DNA of 64,000 nucleotides from Rhodobacteraceae bacterium M385 (GCA_025141835.1 CP081102.1:1860001-1924000); one strand, 5' to 3'. Positions 34,901 through 42,722 are shown, counted from the first letter of the stretch. Program-made: numbers and translations. Notes: generated from the sequence alone by a model not told the origin.

Positions 34901-34948
34901 GTCAGCCCGGTGTTCTTTGATCCCGAGGGGAGCAAGCAAAATGTCTAA
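31934..34948 (+). CDS. soxA: sarcosine oxidase subunit alpha SoxA
   Basis: A 1004-residue subunit started at ATG 31934, which overlaps the soxD stop. An N-terminal ferredoxin-like segment (VTFTFNGKKMRGHKGDTLASALLANG) precedes an NAD-binding Rossmann domain (VIAGGGIAGLQAALLAGRAGV). A glycine-cleavage T-protein-like C-terminal half (residues about 600-1000) contains the THF site. It accepts the methyl-derived carbon as 5,10-methylene-THF. The next gene starts eight bases before its stop. Confidence 0.95.
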   Translation: MSNRLETQGRLIDRSAEVTFTFNGKKMRGHKGDTLASALLANGQRLVGRSFKYHRPRGIMTSGAEEPNALVNLGQGHRHEPNQRATTTELFDDLSATSQNHWPSLEFDVGELNGLVSRFLPAGFYYKTFLFPRAAWKHVFEPFIRQSAGLGKAPDPETRDPDTYEHFYAHSDLVIAGGGIAGLQAALLAGRAGVKVLLMEQTAHWGGRAPVDGVEVDGLPAEEWVKNTVQELETLENVTLRLRSMVSGVYDHGYVLGYERLRDHTPGEGGPRHRLWRIRADQIISATGALERPLSFAGNDKPGVMLASSVRDYLVNYGVAVGQRIVVVTNNDDGYRTAIAQVEAGLSVACVVDARAVVGGDLPNKVRALGVNVKVNTGIAKVKGLRGVVSVALCAQDGDGLVTEEISCDAVAMSGGWSPVVHLWSHCGGKLTWDAENAFFRPDPARPPLNQNGEGFVTCVGSADGALRADATLENALTNTGNVLQTFGKSSQGGSAARSVSEEPLAPVWVMPHGAGYKKRSKMWLDFQNDVKVSDVQLAAREGYESVEHTKRYTTLGMATDQGKLSNINGLAVLADALNEEIPRVGTTTFRPPYTPISMGAIAGEARGEIFQPLRRTPMHDWHEEQGAYMEPVGGWRRPYCFPRNGEDHAAAVNREITATRTSLGLLDASTLGKIIVKGPDAGKLMDMLYTNMMSNLKPGKCRYGLMCSENGFLMDDGVVVRLDEDTFLCHTTSGGADHVHAHMEDWLQCEWWDWNVYTANVTEQWAQVAVVGPNARKLLQKMGADFDLSAEALPFMGMAEGQIGGFTVRVFRISFSGELSYEIAVPASQGAAFWKALHAAGAEFNATPYGTEALHVMRAEKGFIMIGDETDGTVIPQDLGLNWAISKKKEDFLGKRGQQRTYMTDPNRWKLVGLETLDKSVLPDGAYAVAEGKNANGQANVEGRVTSTYYSPTLDRGIAMGLVLKGPERMGEVVNFNKVDGSTVAARIVSPVFFDPEGSKQNV

Positions 34949-35504
34949 CTCTGTCAGCGCGTTGCAAGGAGCCGCACATACCGGTTTTGCCCATATCCGG
35001 GAAATGGGCCTTTTGGGCATGGTCACCCTGCGGGCCGATCTGTCCGCGCCCAAAACTGCGGCGGCGGTGAAGGCGGCTGTCGGGCTGGACCTGCCGACGC
35101 AACGCGCGATCAATACGGGGCGCGATCCAGTAAGCGTGGCGTGGATGGCCCCGGATGAGGTGTTGATCATGTGCAAACATGAAGACGCGGACAAGGTCGT
35201 GGCCAGCTTGGCGAAAGACATGGGGGGCGCCCATCATCTTGCCGTCAACGTTTCAGACGCGCGGGCAGTTTTCACCGTTGAAGCAGCCGAAGTGCGCGAA
35301 GTGTTGGGAAAGCTGACGCCCGCAGACCTCGGCATACTGAAATACGGCGAAATGCGCAGGTCGCGGCTGGCACAGGTTCCGGCGGCGTTCTGGATGAACG
35401 ATCAAACCCATGCTTCCGTGATCTGCTTCCGCTCGGTCGCGCAATATGCCTTTGATTTGCTGTCCAACGCGTCGGCGGAAGGCAGCGAAGTGGGCTATTA
35501 CTGA
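34941..35504 (+). CDS. soxG: sarcosine oxidase subunit gamma SoxG
   Basis: A 187-residue subunit beginning at ATG 34941 with GAGGGGA upstream. Conserved segments are REMGLLGMVTLRADLS, WMAPDEVLIMC, DARAVFTVEAAEVREVLGKLTPADL and the CFRSVAQYAFDLL tail. SoxG shields the active-site cavity of the complex. It closes the operon. The last coding residues precede about 200 nt of noncoding DNA before sodB. Confidence 0.93.
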   Translation: MSNSVSALQGAAHTGFAHIREMGLLGMVTLRADLSAPKTAAAVKAAVGLDLPTQRAINTGRDPVSVAWMAPDEVLIMCKHEDADKVVASLAKDMGGAHHLAVNVSDARAVFTVEAAEVREVLGKLTPADLGILKYGEMRRSRLAQVPAAFWMNDQTHASVICFRSVAQYAFDLLSNASAEGSEVGYY

Positions 35505-35640
35505 GCCGCGCTCGTTACTTTCCCGTGTCGCGAGCCAAGGGCGATGGAACTATGGCCCAACCCGCGCGTAGACCTGCAAGAGCTTTGAGGTTTTGCTCAA
35601 GGCGCGGGGGTGATTTTGTCGATCGATACGGCAGCGCCCC

Positions 35641-35669
35641 TTGACGGCGGGGGGCTGCTCCCTCCATCT
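35641..35669 (+). promoter_or_regulatory. possible sodB promoter (RpoH-like elements)
   Basis: CTTGACG (TTGACG at 35641-35646) and CTCCATCT (CCATCT at 35664-35669) are 17 nt apart. The CCAT-type -10 resembles the heat-shock/RpoH class rather than TATAAT. The leader to the sodB ATG would be about 30 nt. Confidence 0.3.
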
Positions 35670-35707
35670 GTGCCGTAGTGAATTGCAACCTAACAGGGGG
35701 ACCAACC

Positions 35708-36307
35708 ATGGCCTTTCAACTTCCAGACCTTCCCTACGCCCACGACGCGCTTGCTGCCCACGGCATGTCGGCTGAAACGCTGGAATACCACCACGACCTG
35801 CACCACAACGCCTATGTCACCAACGGCAACGCGGCGATTGCGGGCACCGAGTGGGAGGGCAAATCCCTCGAAGAGATCATCACCGGCACCTACGACGCCA
35901 ACGCTGTGGCGCAGAGCGGAATCTTCAACAACATCAGCCAGTTGTGGAACCACAACCAGTTCTGGGAAATGATGGGGCCGGGCGCTTCTTCCATGCCTTC
36001 CGAGCTGGAAAGCGCGCTGAACGAGAGCTTTGGCTCGGTTGATGAGTTCAAGTCCCGGTTCTCCGCTGCGGGTGCGGGTCAGTTCGGCTCCGGCTGGTGC
36101 TGGCTGGTAAAGAACGCGGACGGCTCCTTGGCTGTGACCAAGACGGAAAACGGCGTTAACCCATTGTGCTTCGGCCAAACGGCTCTGCTTGGTTGCGACG
36201 TGTGGGAACATTCCTACTATATCGACTTCCGCAACAAACGCCCTGCCTACCTGACCAACTTCCTCGACAACCTGGTCAACTGGGAAAACGTCGCCTCGCG
36301 CATGTAA
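35708..36307 (+). CDS. sodB: superoxide dismutase (Fe type) SodB
   Basis: A 199-residue Fe/Mn superoxide dismutase beginning MAFQLPDLPYAHDALAAHG. The metal ligands appear at H28 (EYHHDLHHNAYV), the NHNQFW histidine near 75, and DVWEHSYYIDFRNKRPAYL (Asp and His near 160). The segment FGSGWCWLVKNADGSL is the usual active-site loop. Glycine-rich details look Fe-type, but metal use needs assay. A typical terminator follows at 36332-36362. The gene is near the sox operon, whose enzyme makes H2O2, but it is probably independent. Confidence 0.93.
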   Translation: MAFQLPDLPYAHDALAAHGMSAETLEYHHDLHHNAYVTNGNAAIAGTEWEGKSLEEIITGTYDANAVAQSGIFNNISQLWNHNQFWEMMGPGASSMPSELESALNESFGSVDEFKSRFSAAGAGQFGSGWCWLVKNADGSLAVTKTENGVNPLCFGQTALLGCDVWEHSYYIDFRNKRPAYLTNFLDNLVNWENVASRM

Positions 36308-36331
36308 ATTGCGGCGAAAGCATCTTTTTTG

Positions 36332-36362
36332 AAGGCCCGCCCGTCAAACGGCGGGCCTTTTG
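36332..36362 (+). terminator. sodB terminator
   Basis: GGCCCGCC/GGCGGGCC with an 8-nt loop, then TTTT. Its loop and flanks are nearly identical to the terminator at 37205-37232. Confidence 0.9.
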
Positions 36363-36376
36363 CTATGGCCGTTGCT

Positions 36377-36401
36377 GGAACTGAATCGCGGGTCAGGCGT
36401 T
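36377..36401 (+). promoter_or_regulatory. EcfG-type (general stress response) promoter GGAAC-N16-CGTT
   Basis: GGAAC (36377-36381) is followed after exactly 16 nt by CGTT (36398-36401), matching the EcfG -35/-10 consensus of alphaproteobacteria. The first gene starts 38 nt downstream (36439). Confidence 0.7.
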
Positions 36402-36438
36402 GAATCCTTGAGTGAAACTAAACCGAGGAGGAGATTCC

Positions 36439-36669
36439 ATGGCTGAGCGTCACAGATCGAAAGACGGCAGAAGCGAAACGAAGGAGCTGTTGGGGGATAC
36501 CCCAGACGCCCCCGCATTTGCAGGCCGCAATGGCGGCAACCTGGCCCGGAAAACGGGCACCAAGGACGAGTTGCGTCATTTCACCAATGCCTCCGCCGGG
36601 GCGACACGCGTTACCAAATCCGACGAGGACCGGCCCGGAACCGATAATCTGGGTGAAAGGAACAAGTGA
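36439..36669 (+). CDS. small hydrophilic protein of unknown function, stress-promoter linked
   Basis: A 76-residue basic, low-hydrophobic protein (DGRSETKELLGDTPDAP..., NGGNLARKTGTKDELRHF, TRVTKSDEDRPGTDNLGERNK). It has no signal peptide or membrane helix. The composition suggests a disordered or nucleic-acid-associated protein. GAGGAGG precedes the ATG. It lies directly after the EcfG-type promoter and just before the host-attachment-family gene, so the two are likely cotranscribed. I recognise no named family. Confidence 0.75.
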   Translation: MAERHRSKDGRSETKELLGDTPDAPAFAGRNGGNLARKTGTKDELRHFTNASAGATRVTKSDEDRPGTDNLGERNK

Positions 36670-36670
36670 C

Positions 36671-37180
36671 ATGGCACAGGCTTCACTGAAACAGACTGAC
36701 GTTGATCAGGTCACGCACAATCGTTCGCCGCTCACCCATGGAACTTGGGTTCTGGTGGCGGATGGTGAAAAGGCGCTGTTCCTGCACAATATTACAGATG
36801 CCGAGGACCCGAATTTGGTGGTCTTCCGCGAGGAAGAGCAAGACAATCCGCCTACTCGAGAGCAGGGCACAGACCATCCGGGGCGTTTCAACGACGGTCC
36901 CTCGGTTCACAGGTCCGCCGTGGCTGATACGGATTGGCACTGGCTGGAAAAGGAACGCTTTGCCAGTGACTTGGCAGATATTCTTTACCTCAAAGCGCAT
37001 CGCAACAGGTTCGAACGGCTGATCATCTGTGCATCGCCCAAAATTCTGGGCGAGCTGCGCAAAGAGCTTCATAAAGAAGTGAGCGACCGGGTTGTGGCCG
37101 AGGCGGATTTGACGCTGACAAACCACCCCGTGGATGAAATCACCAAGCGCGTCGCCGACGCCACGATGCCGAAAGTCTAA
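36671..37180 (+). CDS. host attachment family protein (baeRF-like)
   Basis: A 169-residue protein resembling the host-attachment (AtsE/Pfam host_attach) family of eRF1-like domains. Typical segments are THGTWVLVADGEKALFLHN, GTDHPGRFNDGPSVHRSAVADTDWHWLEKERFASDLADILY, and FERLIICASPKILGELRKEL. Despite its name the family's molecular role is unclear. It starts two bases after the preceding stop, in the same stress-promoter unit. A strong terminator follows. Confidence 0.85.
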   Translation: MAQASLKQTDVDQVTHNRSPLTHGTWVLVADGEKALFLHNITDAEDPNLVVFREEEQDNPPTREQGTDHPGRFNDGPSVHRSAVADTDWHWLEKERFASDLADILYLKAHRNRFERLIICASPKILGELRKELHKEVSDRVVAEADLTLTNHPVDEITKRVADATMPKV

Positions 37181-37204
37181 CGGTGCTATTTAAACCGAAT
37201 TAAT

Positions 37205-37234
37205 GGCCCGCCCGTTCAACGGCGGGCCTTTTCA
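37205..37234 (+). terminator. terminator of the stress-linked two-gene unit
   Basis: GGCCCGCC (37205-37212)/GGCGGGCC (37221-37228) then TTTT. The loop CGTTCAAC differs by little from the sodB terminator loop. Confidence 0.88.
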
Positions 37235-37513
37235 TATGGTGGCCAGCAAGGCCCGCGCCCTTGAGCGTGCCGCATCGGTGGTTCTTTCCGACCGCGCGAT
37301 CAGATCATAGGCATCGGCCTTTCGTCCGGCGTCTAACACGGCGCGCGCGCGGTTGACGCGGGTCCGGCACCCGGCAGCGGTCCAAGCGGTACGTTCCTGC
37401 AAGCGCGCAGTCGCGTCGGCGTTCGATAACGGCCCGTCGAAAATGTCGAAATGCGCAACAAATGCCGCAAAACCTACCGAGTGTAGTGCCCGAAGCATTT
37501 CTTCATCGGTCAT
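37232..37513 (-). CDS. hypothetical protein downstream of a CtrA-type box
   Basis: A 93-residue alpha-helical protein (TDEEMLRALHSVGFAAFVAHFDIF..., then an Arg/Ala-rich C-terminus ERTTDAARSRARALLATI). It is not recognised. A GGGAGGG ribosome site sits five bases before the ATG, supporting expression. The plus-strand terminator at 37205-37234 overlaps its end. A TTAA-N7-TTAA box 52-66 nt upstream suggests cell-cycle control. Confidence 0.65.
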   Translation of the reverse strand: MTDEEMLRALHSVGFAAFVAHFDIFDGPLSNADATARLQERTAWTAAGCRTRVNRARAVLDAGRKADAYDLIARSERTTDAARSRARALLATI

Positions 37514-37564
37514 GGTTTCCCTCCCTAAAACTCAATTTCACGGGGAGGTTTTGGCCACGCAGGG

Positions 37565-37579
37565 TTAACAGATCGTTAA
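37565..37579. promoter_or_regulatory. CtrA-type binding site TTAA-N7-TTAA
   Basis: TTAACAGATCGTTAA is an exact full CtrA box. It lies upstream of the 37232-37513 gene (minus) and just after the EEP-family gene's stop. A second exact box is at 56529-56543. Confidence 0.6.
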
Positions 37580-37598
37580 GGAGATCGAGCCTTGTCTC

Positions 37599-38492
37599 TC
37601 AATCCAACACGACATCCATAAACACCGGATAATGGTCCGACGGAAAGCCGCCCGCGAACCGCCCGCGCACCACCTGAGGTGGGCTTATGGGCGTCACACC
37701 CTCGGAATAGGCCAGATGGTCAATCGCGCCATAAAGGTGCAGGCCTCGGTAGAAGTGGAAGGTCGCACCGCGCACCGGAGCCACGGACAGGGTGCGGGCC
37801 AAGGTCTGCACGGGGCGGGTTTGGGTAAAGGAATTCATGTCGCCGATGACCATCACCCGTTCTCCGGCGTCCAACCAAGGCGCGATGGCATGGCCGATCA
37901 GCGCGGCAGAGGCGCGGCGGTTGGCCCAACTCGTCACATCAAGATGCACGTTCACCACATGCACTACCGCGCCACCGTGGCGGAACGACGCCCAACTGGC
38001 AAAGGTCGGATATGACCCCGCCCGATACCCGGGCGAGCCAAGGGTGCCGGGTGTGCGAGAGAAGAAGAAATACCCCTGATCCAGCAAAGACACCCGGTCA
38101 TGGCGATAGAGGATGGGTTGAATTTGGGGAAAGACCTCACCCGGACCATGGGCCGCGACACTGTAGGCGGGGTTCTGGGATAGCAGCCAATCAAGGGAAG
38201 GGTTGGCCCCGTTCTGGCTGCAACAGGGGAAGGTGCCCACCTCTTGCAGCGCAAAGATATCGGCGTTGATTGCCTGAAACGCGGCATTGAGCGGAGCTTG
38301 ACGGCGCGCCCAATCGGAAAGGGAGGCGATGCCGCGCGGGTTGGACGGGCGGATGTAGTGGACGTTCAAAGTGGCCATGCGCAGCGCGTCAGGCGGCGGC
38401 GCAGGATCGGCGGTTGGGGCGATGGCAGGCGCACAGGCCAAGGGAAACAAGCAGACCAGAAGGCAGAGCAATCTGGTGAAGATGCGTGTCAT
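37599..38492 (-). CDS. endonuclease/exonuclease/phosphatase family lipoprotein
   Basis: A 297-residue protein with a lipoprotein signal peptide: LLCLLVCLFPLAC gives a lipobox ending at Cys, followed by a Pro/Ala-rich spacer. The EEP metallohydrolase core is recognisable: ALQEVGTF (catalytic Glu), HVVNVHLDVTSW, VMIGDMNSFTQ (Asp/Asn) and a terminal SDHYPVFMDV (His). It would hydrolyse a phosphodiester or phosphomonoester in the periplasm or at the envelope; the substrate is unknown. Its start overlaps the LOG-family stop. Confidence 0.85.
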   Translation of the reverse strand: MTRIFTRLLCLLVCLFPLACAPAIAPTADPAPPPDALRMATLNVHYIRPSNPRGIASLSDWARRQAPLNAAFQAINADIFALQEVGTFPCCSQNGANPSLDWLLSQNPAYSVAAHGPGEVFPQIQPILYRHDRVSLLDQGYFFFSRTPGTLGSPGYRAGSYPTFASWASFRHGGAVVHVVNVHLDVTSWANRRASAALIGHAIAPWLDAGERVMVIGDMNSFTQTRPVQTLARTLSVAPVRGATFHFYRGLHLYGAIDHLAYSEGVTPISPPQVVRGRFAGGFPSDHYPVFMDVVLD

Positions 38493-39037
38493 TTGGCCTG
38501 CTGAAGCGCTGACATCAGCGCGGGCACGTCATCTACCGTTTCCACAAATTGCAACAGGCTGGCGTCGGCAAAGCCCTGATCCACCACGTGATCCATCAAT
38601 GCGCGCAGCGGGTCCCAGTAGCCCTTGGTATTCATCAAGAATATCGGTTTGGCGTGCAGACCCAATTGCCGCCAGGTGAGCACCTCAAAGAACTCGTCCA
38701 GCGACCCCGCGCCGCCGGGCAGCACCACGACCGCATCGGCATTCATGAACATCACCTTTTTGCGCTCGTGCATGGTTTCAGTGACGACAAAGGTGGTCAG
38801 GTCGGTCTTGCCGACCTCCATGTTCATCAAATGAGTGGGAATAACGCCAAAGGTTTCGGCCCCGCCGGCCTGCGCTGCGCGCGCCACAGCGCCCATCAGG
38901 CCCACGTCGCCCGCGCCATAGACCAAGCGCATGTTCTGGCGCGCCATCTCTGCGCCCAAGGTCGTGGCGACGGCCTCATAAGCCGGATCCACCCCCATAC
39001 GAGAGCCACAATAGACACACAAAGATAGCCGTCTCAT
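38489..39037 (-). CDS. LOG family (TIGR00730, cytokinin riboside phosphoribohydrolase-like) protein
   Basis: A 182-residue Rossmann-fold protein. The N-terminal strand LCVYCGSRMG precedes GAGDVGLMGAVARAA and the active-site pair METMHERK (PGGxGT-related region) and VVLPGGAGSLDEFFEVLTWRQLG. The usual PGGxGT reads PGGAGS. The family hydrolyses nucleoside monophosphates such as N6-modified AMP to a base plus ribose 5-phosphate. It is coupled (ATGA) to the downstream lipoprotein gene. Confidence 0.9.
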   Translation of the reverse strand: MRRLSLCVYCGSRMGVDPAYEAVATTLGAEMARQNMRLVYGAGDVGLMGAVARAAQAGGAETFGVIPTHLMNMEVGKTDLTTFVVTETMHERKKVMFMNADAVVVLPGGAGSLDEFFEVLTWRQLGLHAKPIFLMNTKGYWDPLRALMDHVVDQGFADASLLQFVETVDDVPALMSALQQAK

Positions 39038-39171
39038 CCCAACACCTTGCGCTTTGTTAACCCTTAGGCCCTAATACTGCGCATTGGCTTGGGCCTCAAG
39101 CGGGGTAATCCGCAGCAGGCGCAGGGCGTGTTGCAGGGTTTAAAGGGGGAAACCGTGCCAGAGGACATGCA

Positions 39172-40608
39172 ATGAAACTCGCGGCGATGTTCGGAAGCAG
39201 TTCCGGTGCCATTGGGGCCACGGCCGTTGGGGCTGTGATCGTGGTTGCGGGCGCTGTTGGGTTCACCGTGTTCAACGCGGAACCGGAGGTGGAAGAAACG
39301 CCGCCCGTTGCTGTCGCAGAACCCGATGTGACGACACCAGCAACACCAGAACCTGTTGAAGAAACCGCCGGGGCGCAAAGCCCGGAACCCGCCACCGATC
39401 CTGCACCCACCGATCCTGCACACGTAGTGACGGTGGCGGCGCCGCGCCTTGATCTGGTGCGCGTAGATGCTGATGGCACCACGGTCATCGCTGGACGCAC
39501 GGCGCCTAACCTGAACGTTGCCATCCTTCTGGACGGAGAAGACGTCGCGGAAACGACGTCTGATGGCGCGGGGGATTTCGTCGCGCTGCTGACGCTCGCT
39601 CCTTCTGAAGCGCCGCGCATGTTGGGGGTCGAAGCACGCCCTGACGGGGAAGAGCCTATCGCGGGTGTTGAAACGGTCCTTGTCGCGCCCTTTGCCGGGG
39701 CAAGCGGGGAAGTGGCCTCTGTTCCAGAGGCTGATCCTGACGTTGAGGCGGTCACCGAACCGGTGGTTGCGGCGGTGGCTGACCCGGTCGTTGATCCTGT
39801 GGTTGGGCCGGTGGCTGATCCTCTCCCAGCAGAGCCGCAACCCCTCGCTGAGTCGCAAGAACCCGCAGCCATCGCAGCGCGTGAGCCGGAACCAACCCCA
39901 ACACCCGCAGCCCCCGGCGCATTGGCCACCGCGCCCGGTAGCCCATCGGCCCCCGTGGTGCCCACAGCACCTGCCATTGCGCAGGCCGTGTCACCGGAAG
40001 ACACAGCCGCCGACCCGCGCCCCGTGGCAACCCAACCCACCCGCGCGGCGGCTCCCGCCGTGGTGATCGCCGGGCCTGAGGGCCTGCGCGTGGCGCAAAA
40101 CACAATCGCCGAGCCTGCGGTGCAAACATCGGTGCGGCTGGACGCGATTTCCTACAATGCCGACGGCGCGGTGATCCTTGCGGGGCGCGGCTCTGTGGCG
40201 GCGGATATTCAGGTCTATCTCAACAACCAACCGATCCATCTGGGAGAGGTCGGGCCCGGCGGCGCATGGTCGTTGCAATTGCCCGATGTGGACCCCGGCA
40301 CCTATACGTTGGCAGTGGCCGAACTGGCCAATGATGGCACGACCGTCAGTCGGGTGGAGACGCCGTTTCTGCGAGAAGACCCGGAACGGGTCGCCGAGGC
40401 GCCGGTGGCCGGGGCCGATGGCATCGACCTCATCACTGTGCAGCCCGGTTTCACCCTTTGGGGCATGGCTGAAAACACCTTTGGTGACGGCATCCTCTAT
40501 GTGCAAATTTTCGAAGAAAATCAGGACCAAATCCGCGATCCTAACTGGATTTTTCCCGGCCAGATTTTCCGGCTTCCCAGCCTCGGCGCAGAGAATGACG
40601 GGAACTGA
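39172..40608 (+). CDS. LysM-domain protein with two Ig-like repeats
   Basis: A 478-residue protein with one N-terminal membrane helix (GATAVGAVIVVAGAVGFTVF) and a long Pro/Ala/Glu-rich linker. Two homologous Ig-like units follow: RLDLVRVDADGTTVIAGRTAP near residue 93 and RLDAISYNADGAVILAGRGS near 322, each with a G..V..LN/D..-D segment and ending in TVSRVETPFL- or VETVLV-like strands. The C-terminal LysM is at DLITVQPGFTLWGMAENTFGDG...NWIFPGQIFRLP. It would tether periplasmic material to peptidoglycan. Its function is not known. Confidence 0.82.
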   Translation: MKLAAMFGSSSGAIGATAVGAVIVVAGAVGFTVFNAEPEVEETPPVAVAEPDVTTPATPEPVEETAGAQSPEPATDPAPTDPAHVVTVAAPRLDLVRVDADGTTVIAGRTAPNLNVAILLDGEDVAETTSDGAGDFVALLTLAPSEAPRMLGVEARPDGEEPIAGVETVLVAPFAGASGEVASVPEADPDVEAVTEPVVAAVADPVVDPVVGPVADPLPAEPQPLAESQEPAAIAAREPEPTPTPAAPGALATAPGSPSAPVVPTAPAIAQAVSPEDTAADPRPVATQPTRAAAPAVVIAGPEGLRVAQNTIAEPAVQTSVRLDAISYNADGAVILAGRGSVAADIQVYLNNQPIHLGEVGPGGAWSLQLPDVDPGTYTLAVAELANDGTTVSRVETPFLREDPERVAEAPVAGADGIDLITVQPGFTLWGMAENTFGDGILYVQIFEENQDQIRDPNWIFPGQIFRLPSLGAENDGN

Positions 40609-40676
40609 GCCGCTGGCTCTGGTCTCGGACCTGATCGCACACTAGGTAGAAGGGCACGCCAAGGGATGCCCGCACA

Positions 40677-42554
40677 ATGCCAGCTGACACGACCACGCCA
40701 CCCGATACCTCCGACAATACGACAGAGGGGCCCCAAGCGGTAGCCACTGCCGAAATGGAAGAGGCCGAGCGGCGCTCGGGTTGGCGCACGATCCGCAAGG
40801 TCGCGCCCTACCTTTGGCCTGAGGATAAGCCTTGGGTAAAGCAGCGTGTCGTCATCTCGTTAATCATGTTGGCGGTAGCCAAGGTCATCGCGGTCGGCAC
40901 GCCGTTTCTATACAAGGCCGCGGTAGATCTGTTGGCCGGAGACAGCCCGGTTAGCCCCGCATGGGTATTGGGCGCGGGGGCCGTGGGCCTGACCATTGCC
41001 TACGGTATGGCAAGGGCGCTGACGGTGGGGTTCAATCAGCTGCGCGATGCGGTCTTTGCCAAGGTCGCGCAACGGGCGCTTCGGCAATTGGCGCTGGAGA
41101 CTTTTCAGCACATCCATGCCCTGTCTATGCGCTACCACATCCAGCGCAAGACCGGCGGGTTAAGTCGGATTATCGAGCGCGGCGTGAAAGGGGTCGAGTT
41201 CCTTTTGCGCTTCCTGTTGTTCTCTATCGGGCCACTGGTGTTGGAGCTGGCCCTGACCGGGATCATTCTGGCAGTGGTGTTCGATATCAATTACCTGATC
41301 GTTCTGGCGGTCACGATAGGGCTTTATATCTGGTTCACCTTTAAAGTGACGGAATGGCGTGTGCGTATCCGCAAGGAGATGAACGACCAGGATACCGACG
41401 CCAACCAGAAGGCCATCGACAGCCTGCTGAACTTCGAGACTGTGAAGTATTTCGGCGCAGAGACCCGCGAGGCAGAGCGCTATGACGCCGCCATGGCGGG
41501 CTATGAGGCGGCGGCGCTAAAGACCTCATATTCCTTGGCGTTTTTGAACTTCGGGCAGTCGTTGTTGATCACGGCGGGGCTGGTGATCGTCATGGTGATG
41601 GCGGCCCTTGGGGTGCAGGATGGGTCCTTGACCGTGGGCGATTTCGTGATGGTCAACGCCTATATGATCCAGATTACCATGCCACTGAACTTTCTGGGCA
41701 CGGTCTATCGGGAAATCCGCCAAGCGCTGGTGGATATGGGCGAGATGTTCAACCTTTTGGAGCAGCCGCAAGAAGTACGCGATGCCCCGGGGGCAGGCCC
41801 GTTGAAAGTATCTGGCGGCAACGTACGGCTGGAAGGCGTGAAGTTCGGCTATGACGCCGCGCGGCCAATCCTGAAGGGGGTCGATATCGATATCCCGGCG
41901 GGGCAGACGGTGGCGGTTGTTGGGTCCAGCGGGTCGGGCAAGTCCACCATCGGGCGGCTGATGTTCCGCTTCTATGACGTTGGTGCGGGTCGGATCACCA
42001 TTGATGGGCAGGATTTGCGGGACGTCACCCAAGCCTCGGTCCATGGGCAGATCGGCGTGGTGCCGCAAGACACGGTGCTGTTCAACGACACGATCTATTA
42101 CAACATCGCCTATGGCCGCGACGGGGCCAGCCGGGCCGAGGTGGAGCAAGCGGCGAAAGCGGCGGCGATCCACGAGTTTATTCTGTCCCTGCCAGAGGGA
42201 TATGACACGCCCGTAGGGGAGCGCGGCTTGAAGCTGTCGGGCGGAGAGAAACAGCGCGTGGGGATTGCGCGGACCTTGCTGAAAGACCCGCCGATCCTTG
42301 TGTTGGATGAGGCCACGAGCGCGTTGGACACCGACACGGAGATGGAAATTCAGGCCGAGTTGAAGGCCATGGGAGAGGGCCGCACGGTGTTGACCATTGC
42401 GCACCGGCTTTCGACGATCGTGGAAGCGGATCGGATTGTGGTGCTGGAGAAGGGCGAAGTCGTCGAGGAAGGCACCCACGAGGCGTTGTTGCTGCAAGAA
42501 GGGCGCTACGCGCAATTGTGGAGCCGACAGGCGGCGGATGAGGATCTGGACTAG
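40677..42554 (+). CDS. Atm1-type heavy-metal ABC exporter
   Basis: A 625-residue half-transporter with six membrane segments (about residues 55-330) followed by the ATPase domain. Walker A is VVGSSGSGKSTIGRLMF, the signature LSGGEKQRVGIARTL, and Walker B ILVLDEATSALDTDTE. Sequences such as SMRYHIQRKTGGLSRIIERGVKGVEFLL and IQMTMPLNFLGTVYREIRQALVDM resemble the Atm1/ABCB7 group that exports glutathione-linked sulfur/iron compounds or metals. The first 35 residues are hydrophilic. The start 69 nt after the LysM gene allows cotranscription. Confidence 0.9.
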   Translation: MPADTTTPPDTSDNTTEGPQAVATAEMEEAERRSGWRTIRKVAPYLWPEDKPWVKQRVVISLIMLAVAKVIAVGTPFLYKAAVDLLAGDSPVSPAWVLGAGAVGLTIAYGMARALTVGFNQLRDAVFAKVAQRALRQLALETFQHIHALSMRYHIQRKTGGLSRIIERGVKGVEFLLRFLLFSIGPLVLELALTGIILAVVFDINYLIVLAVTIGLYIWFTFKVTEWRVRIRKEMNDQDTDANQKAIDSLLNFETVKYFGAETREAERYDAAMAGYEAAALKTSYSLAFLNFGQSLLITAGLVIVMVMAALGVQDGSLTVGDFVMVNAYMIQITMPLNFLGTVYREIRQALVDMGEMFNLLEQPQEVRDAPGAGPLKVSGGNVRLEGVKFGYDAARPILKGVDIDIPAGQTVAVVGSSGSGKSTIGRLMFRFYDVGAGRITIDGQDLRDVTQASVHGQIGVVPQDTVLFNDTIYYNIAYGRDGASRAEVEQAAKAAAIHEFILSLPEGYDTPVGERGLKLSGGEKQRVGIARTLLKDPPILVLDEATSALDTDTEMEIQAELKAMGEGRTVLTIAHRLSTIVEADRIVVLEKGEVVEEGTHEALLLQEGRYAQLWSRQAADEDLD

Positions 42555-42677
42555 GCCCTGAGGGCGCGCCTTCGGCGCTCAGCGGCGGCCTCCTCGCGGC
42601 GCTTCGCGCGCTCCTCGGCGTTGTGACATGGTGAGGGGGGCCACGTTTGGTGGGCGCTGTGGGAGGGGCTGGCAGGT

Positions 42678-42700
42678 CGGCCCTGCGGGCCGTTTTTTTG
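42678..42700 (+). terminator. terminator downstream of the Atm1-type gene
   Basis: CGGCCC/GGGCCG with a 3-nt loop, then a seven-T run. It lies 124 nt after the stop. Directly after it comes a copy of the dispersed repeat. Confidence 0.75.
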
Positions 42701-42722
42701 GATATTTGAAGAACGAGGAAGG
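42701..42722 (+). repeat. copy of the dispersed intergenic repeat
   Basis: GATATTTGAAGAACGAGGAA is identical here and at 6846-6865. Both copies lie beside intrinsic terminators. Confidence 0.6.
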
